Source: Clostridia bacterium (GTDB lineage: Bacteria > Bacillota > Clostridia > Christensenellales > Borkfalkiaceae). Taken from it: a stretch of 64,000 bases of DNA. Below the pieces are notes generated by a model. The model did no database searches and was not told the origin of the DNA. It saw only the letters and a list, made by a program, of their open reading frames with translations. Below are positions 57,201 to 62,538 of this stretch, piece after piece. The stretch is taken from NCBI GenBank assembly GCA_017399185.1, contig JAFQEA010000003.1, positions 62,001 to 126,000 on the forward strand, read 5' to 3'. Position numbers and translations under genes: made by a program. Every line of letters begins with the position of its first letter. The stretch's first letter is position 1.

Positions 57201-60200
57201 GCAACTTACACAATCAGCGTTGATCATATCGGTCAGCTTGTTAACGGCGCAGACCCAATCGCATTACTCAAAGGTATTTACGAAGGCGTTGAAGTTAAAC
57301 ACGTACTTGATGCGTTCAACGTAACAGCACCTAGCCACGCAGCACTTGACAAGGTACTCGATACCAAGCTCACAGCTATCATTGATATCGCTACACCAGG
57401 CGGCAACGTAGTTGATGAAATCTTCGCAGAATTTGCTGACATCACAGTTGGTGACGTTGCTTCTAAATACGCTCCTGCAAAGGGCAACGCATTTATGACT
57501 GCAGTACACGCAATCAACGTTGGTCAAATCTACAGCCTTGCAGCTAAGGGCACAAAGGTTGACAAGGTACAACTTGTTGCTAATATCTTAGATCAAGTAA
57601 CAGTTGGCGACGTAGTAACGTACTTCAAACCTGTTAACACAACAAGCGAATTTGTTAATAAAGCACTCTCGTTCGAATTCAGCGAACTCTTAGCAGAACT
57701 TATTGAAAACAACTTCTCAATTGCAAAAGACGGTTACACAGTAACCTTCGCTAAGGACGCTTGGGCATTAACAACTAAGACAGAAAAGGCAATGGCAATT
57801 GCATCTGTTGGTGTAGTTGGTGCAGTAATGTACTTTGCAGCAAACGATACTTTAGTTAAGATTGTTGACAAGGTTTGCGGCGAAGGCGCAACTTGGGGCG
57901 ACGTATTCGGCGGTAAGATTTCCGAAGTACTCGGCTACAGCTTAGTAGACGGTGCTTACGTAAACGGCATTGGCTTCAACGGTTTAGTTTCAACCTTCTT
58001 AGGTGAAGGCGTAGGCGAAACCTTAACAAAAGGCTATCCGTTTGTAGAAACCTATAAAGACGCTATTACGTTAGGTAACTTACTCACCGCTTACGAAAAG
58101 GCAGTAACGGCTATCGAAGATGCAATCCACATGGATATCGCATTAGTTGACGGCAACCACGTAATCGTAAACGAATTTATTAACCTTTCAAGAGTTGTTC
58201 TTAACATGAAGCTTGTCGAAGTATTCGGACAAAAAGACATTGTCAGATACGTTGGCAGACAGCTTGCTGACAACAACATTGGTGACGTAGCAGCTTACGT
58301 ACTCAACAAGGTTGCAAACGGCGAATTCAGAACAGTTCTTTCTGCTTCTGGTGAATGGACGATCGTTTCTGAACACACTGCAGCTGCAGGTGTAATCGAA
58401 AGAGCGTTCAACGTAACCGTAAGAAGATTAGCTAAACTCAACAAGCAAACTGCAATTGAGCTCGTTAAGGAAATCGTTGGTGAAATCCAAGTTAACGAAA
58501 TCCTTCCAATCTTCAACGTAACAACACCTAAGAACGCAGCACTTGATAAAGTTCTTGATACAAAGATTGTCTTCATCTTAAGCTTGGCTAACGGCAAGAA
58601 CGTTGTTGACAAGGTATTAACAGAACTTTCAGATATTACACTCGGCGACGGCTTTGCTGAACTCTATAAGCCGGAAGCTAATAAGTTCATGAACGAAACT
58701 TACACCTTCGGTGTTGCACACGTTCAACAACTTATAAATAAAGCTGACCCAATCGAACTTGTTAAGGGTATTTACCAAGAAGCAACGTTAATGTCACTCA
58801 TCAACGCATTTGGCGTTGTCGATAAGACAGGTATTGCTGCAGTAGGCAAAGTACTCGATACAAAGATCAGCTTCTTATTAGACTTAGTACGTTCTAAGAC
58901 ACGCAAGAGCGACTTAATCAACGCTTACGGCGAAATCACCGTTGGTGACTTCATCCCAGAAGGCAAGGTTCAAGCTGGCAACAAGTTCGTTGACACAACG
59001 CTTGCAATCACCGTTAAAGACGTAATTAAGTGCCTTGAAGAACCTACGACAAACGACAAGATTGTTTACGTAGCTAATATTTACGACGGCGTAACCGTTG
59101 GCGATCTCCTTAAGAAGACTGCAAACGTAGGCGATCCACTCAAGGTTGTTTACGGCATCAACATCGGCGCAACGATCAGCACTTACATTCACGGTGGCCA
59201 AAACGCTGCAATCCGTTACGTATTAGCAGGCGTTAAGGTAGGCGACGTAGCAACTAAAGCTTTAACGTCAATCAAGAAGGTTAACATCGCTGTTGATTAC
59301 AACGCAGGTGAATACGAAGTTACCGCTAAAGGCGCTGTAGAACTTATCGAAAGAGTTCTTAACTACTCTGTACTCGGTCTTTACGACGATTATAAGGATG
59401 ATAAGGACGCACTCGTTGCATCTATCGTAGGCGAAGATTTAGTAAGAGAAATCGTTGATCTCTTCGGTCAGGGCTACAGAACAAATCCAACCTATACAAC
59501 GTTAACTGATAACATCAGAATCATTGACGTTTATAAAGTTATCAACAAGAAGATGACTGTTAAAGCATTAATCGGTGACTTCACACTCGGTAGTCTTGTT
59601 ACCAACTACTTACCGGGCAAGGCTGACGGCAGACTTGCAAGCGGCAAGTTAGTAAAAGCTATCTTAGACACCAAGATTAATCAACTTGACGGTCTCAACA
59701 AGACTAAGTTCTTCAACTTATACGGCACTTACACAATTGGCGACGCGTTGTCATCATTCATGACGCTCGGTGTTGACGGAGACGGTAAGTACGTATACGA
59801 AGGCACAATGTCTAAGGTAATCAGCAAGATCTTCAACTACTCACTCGACACGTTCAGCGGTGGAGTATCAGCAGGTATCGATACAATCCTTAGTAAACTC
59901 TACTTAGGTGACGTACTTGGCTTCGAGGAAATCAACGGCACGTGGTACAACAAGGCTAACCTTGCATTTGCCGGCGGCGAAACCTTCGAAGGCTTAGTTC
60001 CTGTAATCAGCGTTAACAGAGTTCTCGCTGGTAGGAGCCTCAAGTCCTTAACAGAAAACTTCGACTTCAATGAAATCGTTGCAGACGTTAAGTTAGGCGA
60101 ATTATTCGGTTACCAGAAGAACTTAGAAGAATCTGCTTGGTACACGTATGCTAAGGATTCAAACGGCTACTACGTAGTAACCGGTCCTGACGTATATGAA

Positions 60201-61175
60201 ACTTACGCTTATACACTCGGCGAAAGGGTTGCTAAGCTCCACGAAACGCTTTCTGAAATTACAGCACAAGAGCTCTTAACAGGCGGCGGCGTTGATACGC
60301 TCATGAGCAAGGTTAAAGGTTTACCACTTGGTGACGTTTTAGGTTACACCTTGAACACCACAGATAATAAGTGGTACAGTGGTACAGAACTCGTTGCAGA
60401 ACCTATGAACTCACTTGCTCACCACACAATCAACGAAGTAAGCGGTGACTTTGACGGCATCGTCGGCGGTTGGAAGGTTGGTACAGTTCTCGGTTATACG
60501 TACGACGGTGTTCAGTGGTTAAACGGTGCAACACCTGTAACAGGCGTTCTTGCTAAGCTTTCTGCTCACACTATTGAAGACATTAAGACAAACTTCAGCG
60601 GCATCATCAATGAATGGACGCTTAGCGACGTTTTAGGTGACATTGACGAAAGCAACCACATCTTGTACGCATTAAGAAATACTGAAATCCAAGATCTCTC
60701 AGACGAAATCAACAACATGAAGCTCGGTACTATTATGGGTTACACCTATGACGGTACGAAGTGGATGAACGGTTCAACAGAAGTTACAGACAGCTTCGCG
60801 TTAATCCTTGCTGATTACACGGTTACAGAGGTTGGTAACGAAGGCTTTGCTGACACGTTACTCTCTAAGGTTAAGGACGAACTCACAATTAGTAAGTTCA
60901 TAACTTACGATGCAGATTCTCCACTTGGCATCTTGTACACACCGGAAGAATTCAACAGCGTAAAACTTAACGAGATGTTAACGGACGGTTCAGGCAAGAG
61001 CGTTGGCGACAAGATGAAGTCACTCAACGTTGGTAAGATGATTGCATTAGAAGTTGTTGTATTAACACCTGAACAAATTGAAATGTTAGATGACAATGCA
61101 TTAGTTCCTGATGACTGGAGAGAAATGAACTTCACATCGTTCTTCAGCTTAATCATCACCTTAGCTTTGAACTAA
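42204..61175 (+). CDS. Giant membrane-anchored repeat protein, 6,323 residues
   Basis: The start at 42204 has AGGAGAG seven bases upstream and sits after a good promoter. Residues 8-31 (MTAFILGIVFTITSLVGGVV) are a single membrane helix or signal peptide; everything after it is hydrophilic and strongly acidic, so the protein most likely projects from the cell. From about residue 80 to the end it is made of alpha-helical-looking units, each with a G-D-[ILV]-x-[ILV]-x-[DE]-[VIL] turn. Both ends carry LGY...W modules (about residue 323; about 5896-6193). The centre has 49-51-residue units, ~100-residue double units and three ~465-residue blocks. No sortase motif, S-layer domain, enzyme motif or lipobox is seen. 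Cys is almost absent. Function unknown: an adhesin, a wall-spanning fibre or a length-setting scaffold are guesses. No clear terminator follows it. Confidence 0.85.
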   Translation: MGNFFRRMTAFILGIVFTITSLVGGVVGGAYYAYKNVNPIEDIVAPGNGDAADALGDLYGASIEELLNLLYDASQSTDNEYTFAKLIEDYNLDLRALLKMMGVDVSGVDQNSEDWKALEAIPILSVLTGDMQPILDAVKLRSLYMFIPSLMSGKTIDDILSKEAQAKLGDYTIGDLMATDENGELGFITAIKGMKIGALLPSIFDATYDAAKHEYVYSVKEEHASLAVLNILGDANIKGLLDIIMDGSDPVQEIVDGDLSALGRKQISEILGMIAKIAGPETAEKLTAYTRMFGDTTVAELFARNEEGKYEFQYEELVSNIEIGYLLGYEKSEGVWVDKNGEEAKGVLALLANIDIGEVLANSDSTIELVNAVIGDLNIKTIFETISKPDENGKYPIFIERLGTITVSDILAGGTENIGETIKENLKLALEGLTINDAINAFVGEEVQAKIAEIEVIHAILDIELSDLIRDEYKLTEVLGLVRDALDENDVTVGEVADIENAEGLLALIADYKVKNVLDGVILILEGDATLSEIVDAFVGQYTVGDIFGAVFNYEYDAVKDNWGNANGEYAAPALVELFKTSLGDFAKLIDPEVGFGNHDAIDNVNLGDVAYTLLQAIGMGNILVESHQGGKLHYVVSQEIGEFEHMSYVILALGITDILENATNADWWIDQVGEIYLGDILVHLVNNLDILEVNAEYDANNVEWDVEGEYLVNFFTNAMNTSIGGLLEAILSGDSDAILDQVTEILGQTNLGDIAYAALTIAGVEGIIVKEGGAVRAASGRSVSGYAMGEGLEDFDNLAQPILGIVISELIVSAGDIDWWFDQLGGIRIGDFIVYFINNYATDVSVVKNSKGDWRATGNFDAILSNLLNVTLDDIRDENRIANIRRIFGENTVGDLVDPFLSNLPAEITENDLIEAICDVTINEIIDIVQSETVDSLLLGVSDLFDGVAIQAIMELVGLAEPPVSVLEVVYEALISDIIDNAVEGTLVEYLLGLSDNITLAHIIDDFGFIPEDIRNNMFVDSTLELSAKHIIDIINGDAEILDVVTELYEGVELQHIVDLFYQDDLGIAIVDRILETEINAVIEIATSDDIPGALLEEFGDITVREVVESFVELPEIAILDRVVDLTVQDIVDIATAEDIPAELLDKFGDVSVREVVESFVKLPEIAILDRVVDLTVQDIVDIATAEDIPAELLDKFGDVTVREVVESFVELPEIAILDRVVELTVQDIVDIATAEDIPAELLDKFGDITLEDVVTSFVEVPSHAALDKVLDTSVSDIVEIATSDDIVGALFDQFGDITIGDVVGDLYPAEGNAFLEATYGIGIDDIGEIVAGEDVLTIVEDIYGHVTLDDVASAFFEVPEHEVLDKVLSTSVSDIIDIATAEDVADAFVDHFGDIEIGDVANDFYPTKGNAFLEATYGIGVEEIASILRGEPIITVLENAYEGVNIEHALNAFGVDVDAIPVPALEKVADTEINFLLGLTYSDNPIGELLYELKDIEIGDVAQPFYPTYGNAFLEATYGLGVEDLYNVLTEQDNVFTVLENAYEGVNVEHALNAFGVDVDALGITALDKVADTEINFLIGLAYSDNPVGELLYELGDIEIGDVANNFYPTYGNAFLEATYGLGIEELYNVLTAQENVFTVLENAYEGVNVEHALNAFGVDVDALGITALDKVADTEINFLIGLAYSDNPVGELLHELGDIEIGDVAESFYQSQGNAFLEATYGLGIEELYNVLTAQDNVFTVLENAYEGVNVEHALNAFGVDVDALGITALDKVADTEINFLIGLAYSDNPVGELFAEFGDIEIGDVAESFYQSQGNAFLQATYGIGVEEIGEILSSEDIGASIINILNNAYAGVNVEDALNAFGVVVDDVALLEKLGDTQITWIIGLAESQTIVDDIVKEFGDIEIRDVVEPFIVLPENEIIDRIADLSVQDIVDIATAEDVAQEVLDQFGDITIREVVESFVELPENAILDRLVDLSVQDIVAIVTAEDVAQEVLDQFGDITIDDVVSSFITVPENAVLEKVLDTSVQDIVDIATSDDIAGAIVDQFGDITVRDVVESFVELPENAILDRIVDLSVQDIVDIATAEDIPAELLDQFGDITLDDVVSSFVEVPENAVLEKVLDTSVQDIVDIATAEDVVGEIVDQFGDITIRDVAESFVELPENEILYRLVDVSVQDIVDIATAEDIPAELLDKFGDITLDDVVSSFVDVPENAVLEKVLDTSIEDIVDIATAEDVVGALVDQFGDITIRDVVESFVEVPENEIIDRLVDVSVQDIVDIATAEDIPAELLDKFGDITLDDVVSSFIVVPENAALEKLLDTSVQDIVDIATSDDIAGAIVEEFGDITVRDVVESFVELPENEIIDRLVDLSVQDIVDIATAEDIPAELLDKFGDITLDDVVSSFVDVPENAVLEKVLDTSIEDIVEIATSDDIPGALVDQFGDITVRDVVESFVEVPENEILDRIVDLSVQDIVDIATAEDVVDELLAQFGDITVRDVVESFVEVPENEILDRIVDLSVQDIVDIATAEDVVDELLTQFGDITIREVVESFVEVPANAVLDRIVDLSVQDIVDIATAEDVAQAVLDQFGDITIREVVESFVEVPANVVLDRIVDLSVQDIVDIATAEDVVGEIVELFADITIRDVVESFVEVPANAVLDRIVDLSVQDIVDIATAEDVAQAVLDQFGDITVRDVVESFVEVPANAVLDRIVDLSVQDIVDIATAEDVVDELLAQFGDITVRDVVESFVEVPENVVLDRIVDLSVQDIVDIATAEDVAQAVLDQFGDITIREVVESFVEVPANVVLDRIVDLSVQDIVDIATSDDIPGALVEKFGDITLNDVVSSFVTVPENAALEKVLDTSVEDIVTIATSDDIPGALVEKYGDITIGDIVEDLYPAEGNAFLEATYSIGVQTVVDAIEGDPIAVFEGIYTGVQIADAISAFDVEVPSHAALDKVLDTDIGALIGLADSEDIVSDVIALFEDITIGDVISEFVPTKDNEFMVTTQSLSIGQIYDIATKETAAEIVQAIADVYDGLTVNGILSYFVEVEPESAAINKVLSLDISEVLTELATNNFSLADDGYTLTYVMEVWEATTDTEKAIVFATAGVVGVVMYFAANETLGTIIDSVCGEGATWGGAFDGAISTALGYSLVGEAYENSIGFNGIVSTFLGEGIRETLTTGYPFADTYKYNITLGNLLAAYDQVVITIEEAIGMDIALVEGEYFLDNEFVNITKDILNVSLGEVLDAEDAGKYLVDLISDNNIGDLTAYFFNKVAEDEFTAIRDGITRWIVLGGNAQAASLVQRTLNVTLEQLFKLNKETAIELAKEILGEATVGDMLEAFGVEDNTDVVAVQQLLDTRLAFAFDVIESEDKLDTVLVEFSDITLGSILNGFYAAEGNAFMNATYSLGVATVKEVVDGADFITVLETAYAGVDLESILNAAGVQDNTEIKLVEKLLDTPVNFFFGLTHTEDVQGYIFTEFNDIEIGDVAEKFLPASGNNFLTATYGLGVAEVEQIINDADVVELLKAAYAGVDVEDVVGAFGVQDTTGIPALSKVLDTELNFFFDLANSEKPVDTLFNEFGDIEIGDVAEAFLLSNGNPFLVATYSFGLAEVKQIVDGADAVEVLEGVYADVVLSDIVDVFGAQVPEIKALDKVLDTEINFFLGLIGNEDVAGALVKEFGDIELGDALETVYPSTGKVFVKLTYTISVEDVANMVSGDVEVLDFVTDLYAGVDLNDVVEAFGVEAPEHALLAKVLDTEINDVIAIATADNVANALFEEFGDIEIGDVAEDLYPAQGNKFLTATYGFGVEEVGKLVNGENAVEVVKAVYEGVELNDVLAAVKVTAPKNDALEKVLDTEINAIIDIATADNVVDAIFAEFGDITLYDALDDIYAAEGNAFLDATYTISVAHIGQVVNGADPIALLEGIYEGVEISDVLDIYGVTNDTDFVVIDKVLDTPINFFLGLTHTNDIADEFFMEFGDIELGDALRNVYPTEGNKFLKATYDFGVAEVEQIVDGANAVEVIKAVYAGVELNDVIGAVGILDTTGNAALADVLDTEVNFFLGLIGNEDVKGELIGEFGDIELGDALETVYPSTGKVFVKLTYTISVEDVVNMASGDVEVLDFVTDLYAGVDLNDVVEAFGVEAPEHALLDKVLDTEINFFLGLIDNNDVVVALVDQFGDITIGDAISEFVPTKGNEFMVTTQNISIAQIYDVATKKPATQLVQEIANIYDGLTINGIVSYFTTVEVESAFVNKVLSFDISELLTELATNNFSLANDGYTLTFAKEAWEATNDTEKAIAIAAVGVVGVVMYFVANDTLGNIVDEICGVGATWGDVFDGAISKALGYSLVGEAYENSIGFNGLVSTFLGEYVRTTLTTGYPFADTYKYEITLGNLLSAYDKVVIAIEEAIGMDIALVEGDLVIANEFVNITRDVLNVSLGEVLDAKDAGKYLVDLISDNNIGDLTAYFFNKVAEGKFTAIRDGITRWIVLGGNAQAAGLVQRTLNVTLEQLFKLNKETAIELAKEILGEATVGDMLAAFGVEDNTDVVAVQQLLDTRLTFAFDVIESEDKLDTVLVEFSDITLGSILNGFYAAEENAFMNATYSLGVATIKEVVDGAKFITVLEAAYAGVDLESILNAAGVQDKTGVKAVEKILDTEVNFFLGLIGNKDVANEFLEEFGDIELGDVLETVYPSTGKLFIKLTYTIGVKDVVTMIKGDAVAFVTDLYTGVELNDVLEAFGVEAPENAALDKVLDTEINFFFGLIDSNNVKSDIYREFIDIELGDAIEQYLPTNRNEFLEATYGIGVEEAGKVLKGESVVAILMDAYEGVDLDDVIRAAGIQDTTGIPVVAKVLDTEINFFLGLIGNNEAGKEIVEEFGDVELGDVLEKVYPSNGKVFLELTYSIGVNDVASIVNNEISVAAFANILYAGVEVKHVLEAFKVTAPKNDALEKVLDTKLTAIIDIATAGSNVVDAIFAEFGDITLYDALDDIYAAEGNAFLDATYTISVDHIGQLVNGADPIALLKGIYEGVEVKHVLDAFNVTAPSHAALDKVLDTKLTAIIDIATPGGNVVDEIFAEFADITVGDVASKYAPAKGNAFMTAVHAINVGQIYSLAAKGTKVDKVQLVANILDQVTVGDVVTYFKPVNTTSEFVNKALSFEFSELLAELIENNFSIAKDGYTVTFAKDAWALTTKTEKAMAIASVGVVGAVMYFAANDTLVKIVDKVCGEGATWGDVFGGKISEVLGYSLVDGAYVNGIGFNGLVSTFLGEGVGETLTKGYPFVETYKDAITLGNLLTAYEKAVTAIEDAIHMDIALVDGNHVIVNEFINLSRVVLNMKLVEVFGQKDIVRYVGRQLADNNIGDVAAYVLNKVANGEFRTVLSASGEWTIVSEHTAAAGVIERAFNVTVRRLAKLNKQTAIELVKEIVGEIQVNEILPIFNVTTPKNAALDKVLDTKIVFILSLANGKNVVDKVLTELSDITLGDGFAELYKPEANKFMNETYTFGVAHVQQLINKADPIELVKGIYQEATLMSLINAFGVVDKTGIAAVGKVLDTKISFLLDLVRSKTRKSDLINAYGEITVGDFIPEGKVQAGNKFVDTTLAITVKDVIKCLEEPTTNDKIVYVANIYDGVTVGDLLKKTANVGDPLKVVYGINIGATISTYIHGGQNAAIRYVLAGVKVGDVATKALTSIKKVNIAVDYNAGEYEVTAKGAVELIERVLNYSVLGLYDDYKDDKDALVASIVGEDLVREIVDLFGQGYRTNPTYTTLTDNIRIIDVYKVINKKMTVKALIGDFTLGSLVTNYLPGKADGRLASGKLVKAILDTKINQLDGLNKTKFFNLYGTYTIGDALSSFMTLGVDGDGKYVYEGTMSKVISKIFNYSLDTFSGGVSAGIDTILSKLYLGDVLGFEEINGTWYNKANLAFAGGETFEGLVPVISVNRVLAGRSLKSLTENFDFNEIVADVKLGELFGYQKNLEESAWYTYAKDSNGYYVVTGPDVYETYAYTLGERVAKLHETLSEITAQELLTGGGVDTLMSKVKGLPLGDVLGYTLNTTDNKWYSGTELVAEPMNSLAHHTINEVSGDFDGIVGGWKVGTVLGYTYDGVQWLNGATPVTGVLAKLSAHTIEDIKTNFSGIINEWTLSDVLGDIDESNHILYALRNTEIQDLSDEINNMKLGTIMGYTYDGTKWMNGSTEVTDSFALILADYTVTEVGNEGFADTLLSKVKDELTISKFITYDADSPLGILYTPEEFNSVKLNEMLTDGSGKSVGDKMKSLNVGKMIALEVVVLTPEQIEMLDDNALVPDDWREMNFTSFFSLIITLALN
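45450..46037 (+). repeat. Four tandem 147-bp units of the giant gene
   Basis: Units of 49 codons (for example DIVDIATAEDIPAELLDKFG). They end exactly where ~102-codon double units begin. Confidence 0.85.
46038..47858 (+). repeat. About six ~100-codon double units of the giant gene
   Basis: Each has GDIEIGDV, then GNAFLEATYGLG and VLENAYEGVNVEHALNAFGV. Consecutive central units are 102 codons and almost identical. The two halves align with each other and with the 49-residue unit. Confidence 0.85.
47859..50801 (+). repeat. Twenty tandem 147-bp units of the giant gene
   Basis: One 50-codon unit followed by nineteen of exactly 49 codons, without a single indel. Consensus: DIVDIATAEDV....LDQFGD, ITIRDVVESFVEVP, then (A/E)NAVLDRIVDLSVQ. 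Two alternating flavours (VLDRIVDLS and VLEKVLDTS) suggest expansion of multi-unit blocks. Confidence 0.9.
51152..52540 (+). repeat. ~465-codon block, copy 1, in the giant gene
   Basis: Starts at DITIGDVISEFVPTKDNEFM and ends near VDLESILNAAGVQD. It contains a hydrophobic stretch GVVGVVMYFAAN and the only Cys of the area (VCGEGATWG). Confidence 0.85.
54743..56131 (+). repeat. ~465-codon block, copy 2, in the giant gene
   Basis: Exactly 3,591 bases after copy 1 at several anchor points. Long runs are nearly identical at the DNA level, such as around 51963 and 55554. Confidence 0.88.
57437..58830 (+). repeat. ~465-codon block, diverged copy 3, in the giant gene
   Basis: 2,694 bases after copy 2. 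Same order of motifs (GAVMYFAAND, VCGEGATWGDVF, ITLGNLLTAYEKA) but many substitutions. Confidence 0.8.
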
Positions 61176-61197
61176 TAGGTAGTTACAAAAACGCAAC

Positions 61198-61241
61198 CAA
61201 CCTTGAAAAAGGTTGACAAAACAAAACAATTCTGTTAGAAT
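61198..61241 (+). promoter_or_regulatory. rpsF operon promoter
   Basis: TTGACA (61213-61218), 17-base spacer, TAGAAT (61236-61241). A CAACCTT/AAGGTTG hairpin (61198-61215) overlaps the -35 box; it lacks a T-run, so it is not a standard terminator for the giant gene. Confidence 0.85.
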
Positions 61242-61372
61242 AACTTAGTTGGGCTTAAACAGCCCCAACTAAGTTACTAACGGGTTAAAAAGCTTTAAAA
61301 TCTTTATATTTTATAAAGTTTTAATAAAACCTTGCACTACCCGCATGGTAGTGCCGAATAAGTCCAGGAGGT
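61242..61372 (+). promoter_or_regulatory. Structured rpsF leader, candidate S6:S18 autoregulatory RNA
   Basis: Two hairpins precede rpsF. The first pairs AACTTAGTTGGG with CCCAACTAAGTT (61242-61275). The second pairs GCACTACC with GGTAGTGC around CGCAT (61334-61354) and is followed at once by CGAATAAG and the AGGAGGT site. In many bacteria an S6:S18 complex binds a hairpin with a CCG element in the rpsF leader to repress the operon; the position and the GCACTACC..GGTAGTGCCG hairpin fit that. The match is by eye. Confidence 0.55.
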
Positions 61373-61380
61373 AAATATCA

Positions 61381-61668
61381 ATGACGAAGTACGAAATGCT
61401 TTACATCTTAACTGCTGAATCAACTGATGAAGTAAAAGAAGGCATCATTGCTAAATTCGAACAATTAGTTAAAGATAACGGCGGCGAAGTAGAATCAATT
61501 GATAAATGGGGCGTTAAGAAGCTCGCTTATGCAATTGACTACAAGACAGAAGGCTATTACGTTCTTATGACGTTCCAATCTGAACCAACACTCATCGCTG
61601 AATTAGACCGTGTTGCTGGTATCAACGAAAACGTTTTAAGAAGGCTCATTACAAAACGCAACGCATAA
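61381..61668 (+). CDS. rpsF: 30S ribosomal protein S6
   Basis: 95 residues. TKYEMLYILTAESTDE at the start, VESIDKWGVKKLAYAIDYKT in the middle and LDRVAGINENVLRRLITKR at the end are typical S6. It binds S18 on the 30S platform. It is the first gene of the rpsF-ssb-rpsR operon, with an AGGAGGT site. Confidence 0.97.
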   Translation: MTKYEMLYILTAESTDEVKEGIIAKFEQLVKDNGGEVESIDKWGVKKLAYAIDYKTEGYYVLMTFQSEPTLIAELDRVAGINENVLRRLITKRNA

Positions 61669-61692
61669 GTTAAATTTAGTTAGGAGAATTTT

Positions 61693-62100
61693 ATGAACAA
61701 GGTATATTTGATTGGTAATTTGACACGTGACCCGGAACTTGCTGAAACTTCAAGTGGCATTAAGGTTTGTCGCTTTGCCATCGCAGTTAACAGAACGTAC
61801 GCACAAAGCGACGGCACGCGCGAAACTGACTTTTTCAACATCACCGTTTGGCGTAATCAAGCAGAAAACTGCGGCAGATACCTGAAAAAGGGCAGTAAGG
61901 TTGCTATCGTTGGTAGCTTACAAAACCGTTCTTATGAAGATAAAGACGGCATTAAGCGCAACGTTACAGACATTATTGCTAGCGAAGTCGAATTTTTAGC
62001 GTCACGCTCGGCAACCGAAGGTGAAGAAATCCCACAAGCTCAACCACGTCGTGAAAGACCTAAATTAGAGCCTGTCAGTGATGACGATTTACCATTCTAA
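61693..62100 (+). CDS. ssb: Single-stranded DNA-binding protein
   Basis: 135 residues. The OB-fold starts MNKVYLIGNLTRDPEL and continues with ETDFFNITVWRNQAENC and KKGSKVAIVGSLQNRSYEDK. A Pro/Arg-rich tail ends in the acidic tip DDDLPF that docks replication and repair partners. It lies between rpsF and rpsR, the conserved bacterial order, with a TAGGAGA site. Confidence 0.97.
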   Translation: MNKVYLIGNLTRDPELAETSSGIKVCRFAIAVNRTYAQSDGTRETDFFNITVWRNQAENCGRYLKKGSKVAIVGSLQNRSYEDKDGIKRNVTDIIASEVEFLASRSATEGEEIPQAQPRRERPKLEPVSDDDLPF

Positions 62101-62192
62101 TTATTGCGTGACAACCATATAGCAAGCGTTTTAAGTTGCACAAATCGTGTGTGACTAGTTTGCTGTGACATTAAGTAATTAAGGAGATTATC

Positions 62193-62435
62193 ATGGAAGA
62201 AAGAGTAAAAAGGCCTGCTAAAAGACAAGGCAGAAAGAAAGTTTGCCAATTTTGTGTAGAAAAAGCAGAGCATATCGACTACAAAGATTCCGCTAAACTT
62301 AGAAAATACGTTACTGAAAAGGGTAAAATCTTACCAAGACGTATGACAGGCGTTTGCGCTAAACACCAAAGAGCGCTTTCTGAAGCTGTTAAAAAAGCAA
62401 GAATCGTAGCACTTCTCCCATTCAAGGGTGAATAA
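62193..62435 (+). CDS. rpsR: 30S ribosomal protein S18
   Basis: 80 residues, basic. [20 protein letters not shown] and [20 protein letters not shown] are the S18 signature. Cys residues at CQFC and VCAKH suggest the zinc-binding (C+) form. AAGGAG precedes the start; the 92-bp gap after ssb holds no other gene. Confidence 0.97.
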   Translation: MEERVKRPAKRQGRKKVCQFCVEKAEHIDYKDSAKLRKYVTEKGKILPRRMTGVCAKHQRALSEAVKKARIVALLPFKGE

Positions 62436-62444
62436 GAAATAAAA

Positions 62445-62478
62445 AAAGATAGCAAGATTTAACTTGCTATCTTTTTTT
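62445..62478 (+). terminator. rpsF operon terminator
   Basis: AAAGATAGCAAG, loop ATTTAA, CTTGCTATCTTTTTTT. Confidence 0.9.
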
Positions 62479-62510
62479 GTTGCACGTTTAAAAGATTAGA
62501 ACAAACTCCC

Positions 62511-62538
62511 CATAGCAAGATTTTACTTGCTGTTTTTT
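62511..62538 (+). terminator. Second, similar terminator
   Basis: ATAGCAAG, loop ATTTTA, CTTGCTGTTTTTT. It looks like a duplicated, slightly degraded copy of the preceding one. The rest of the gap to 62717 has no gene. Confidence 0.6.

Noticed and set aside
42956..59201. Many open frames of 60-170 codons on the minus strand of the giant gene
   Set aside because: They repeat with the same period as the sense repeats, lack binding sites and arise from codon bias of the sense strand.
61176..61215. Intrinsic terminator directly after the giant gene
   Set aside because: The only hairpin (CAACCTT/AAGGTTG) has no T-run and overlaps the rpsF -35 box, so termination here cannot be claimed.
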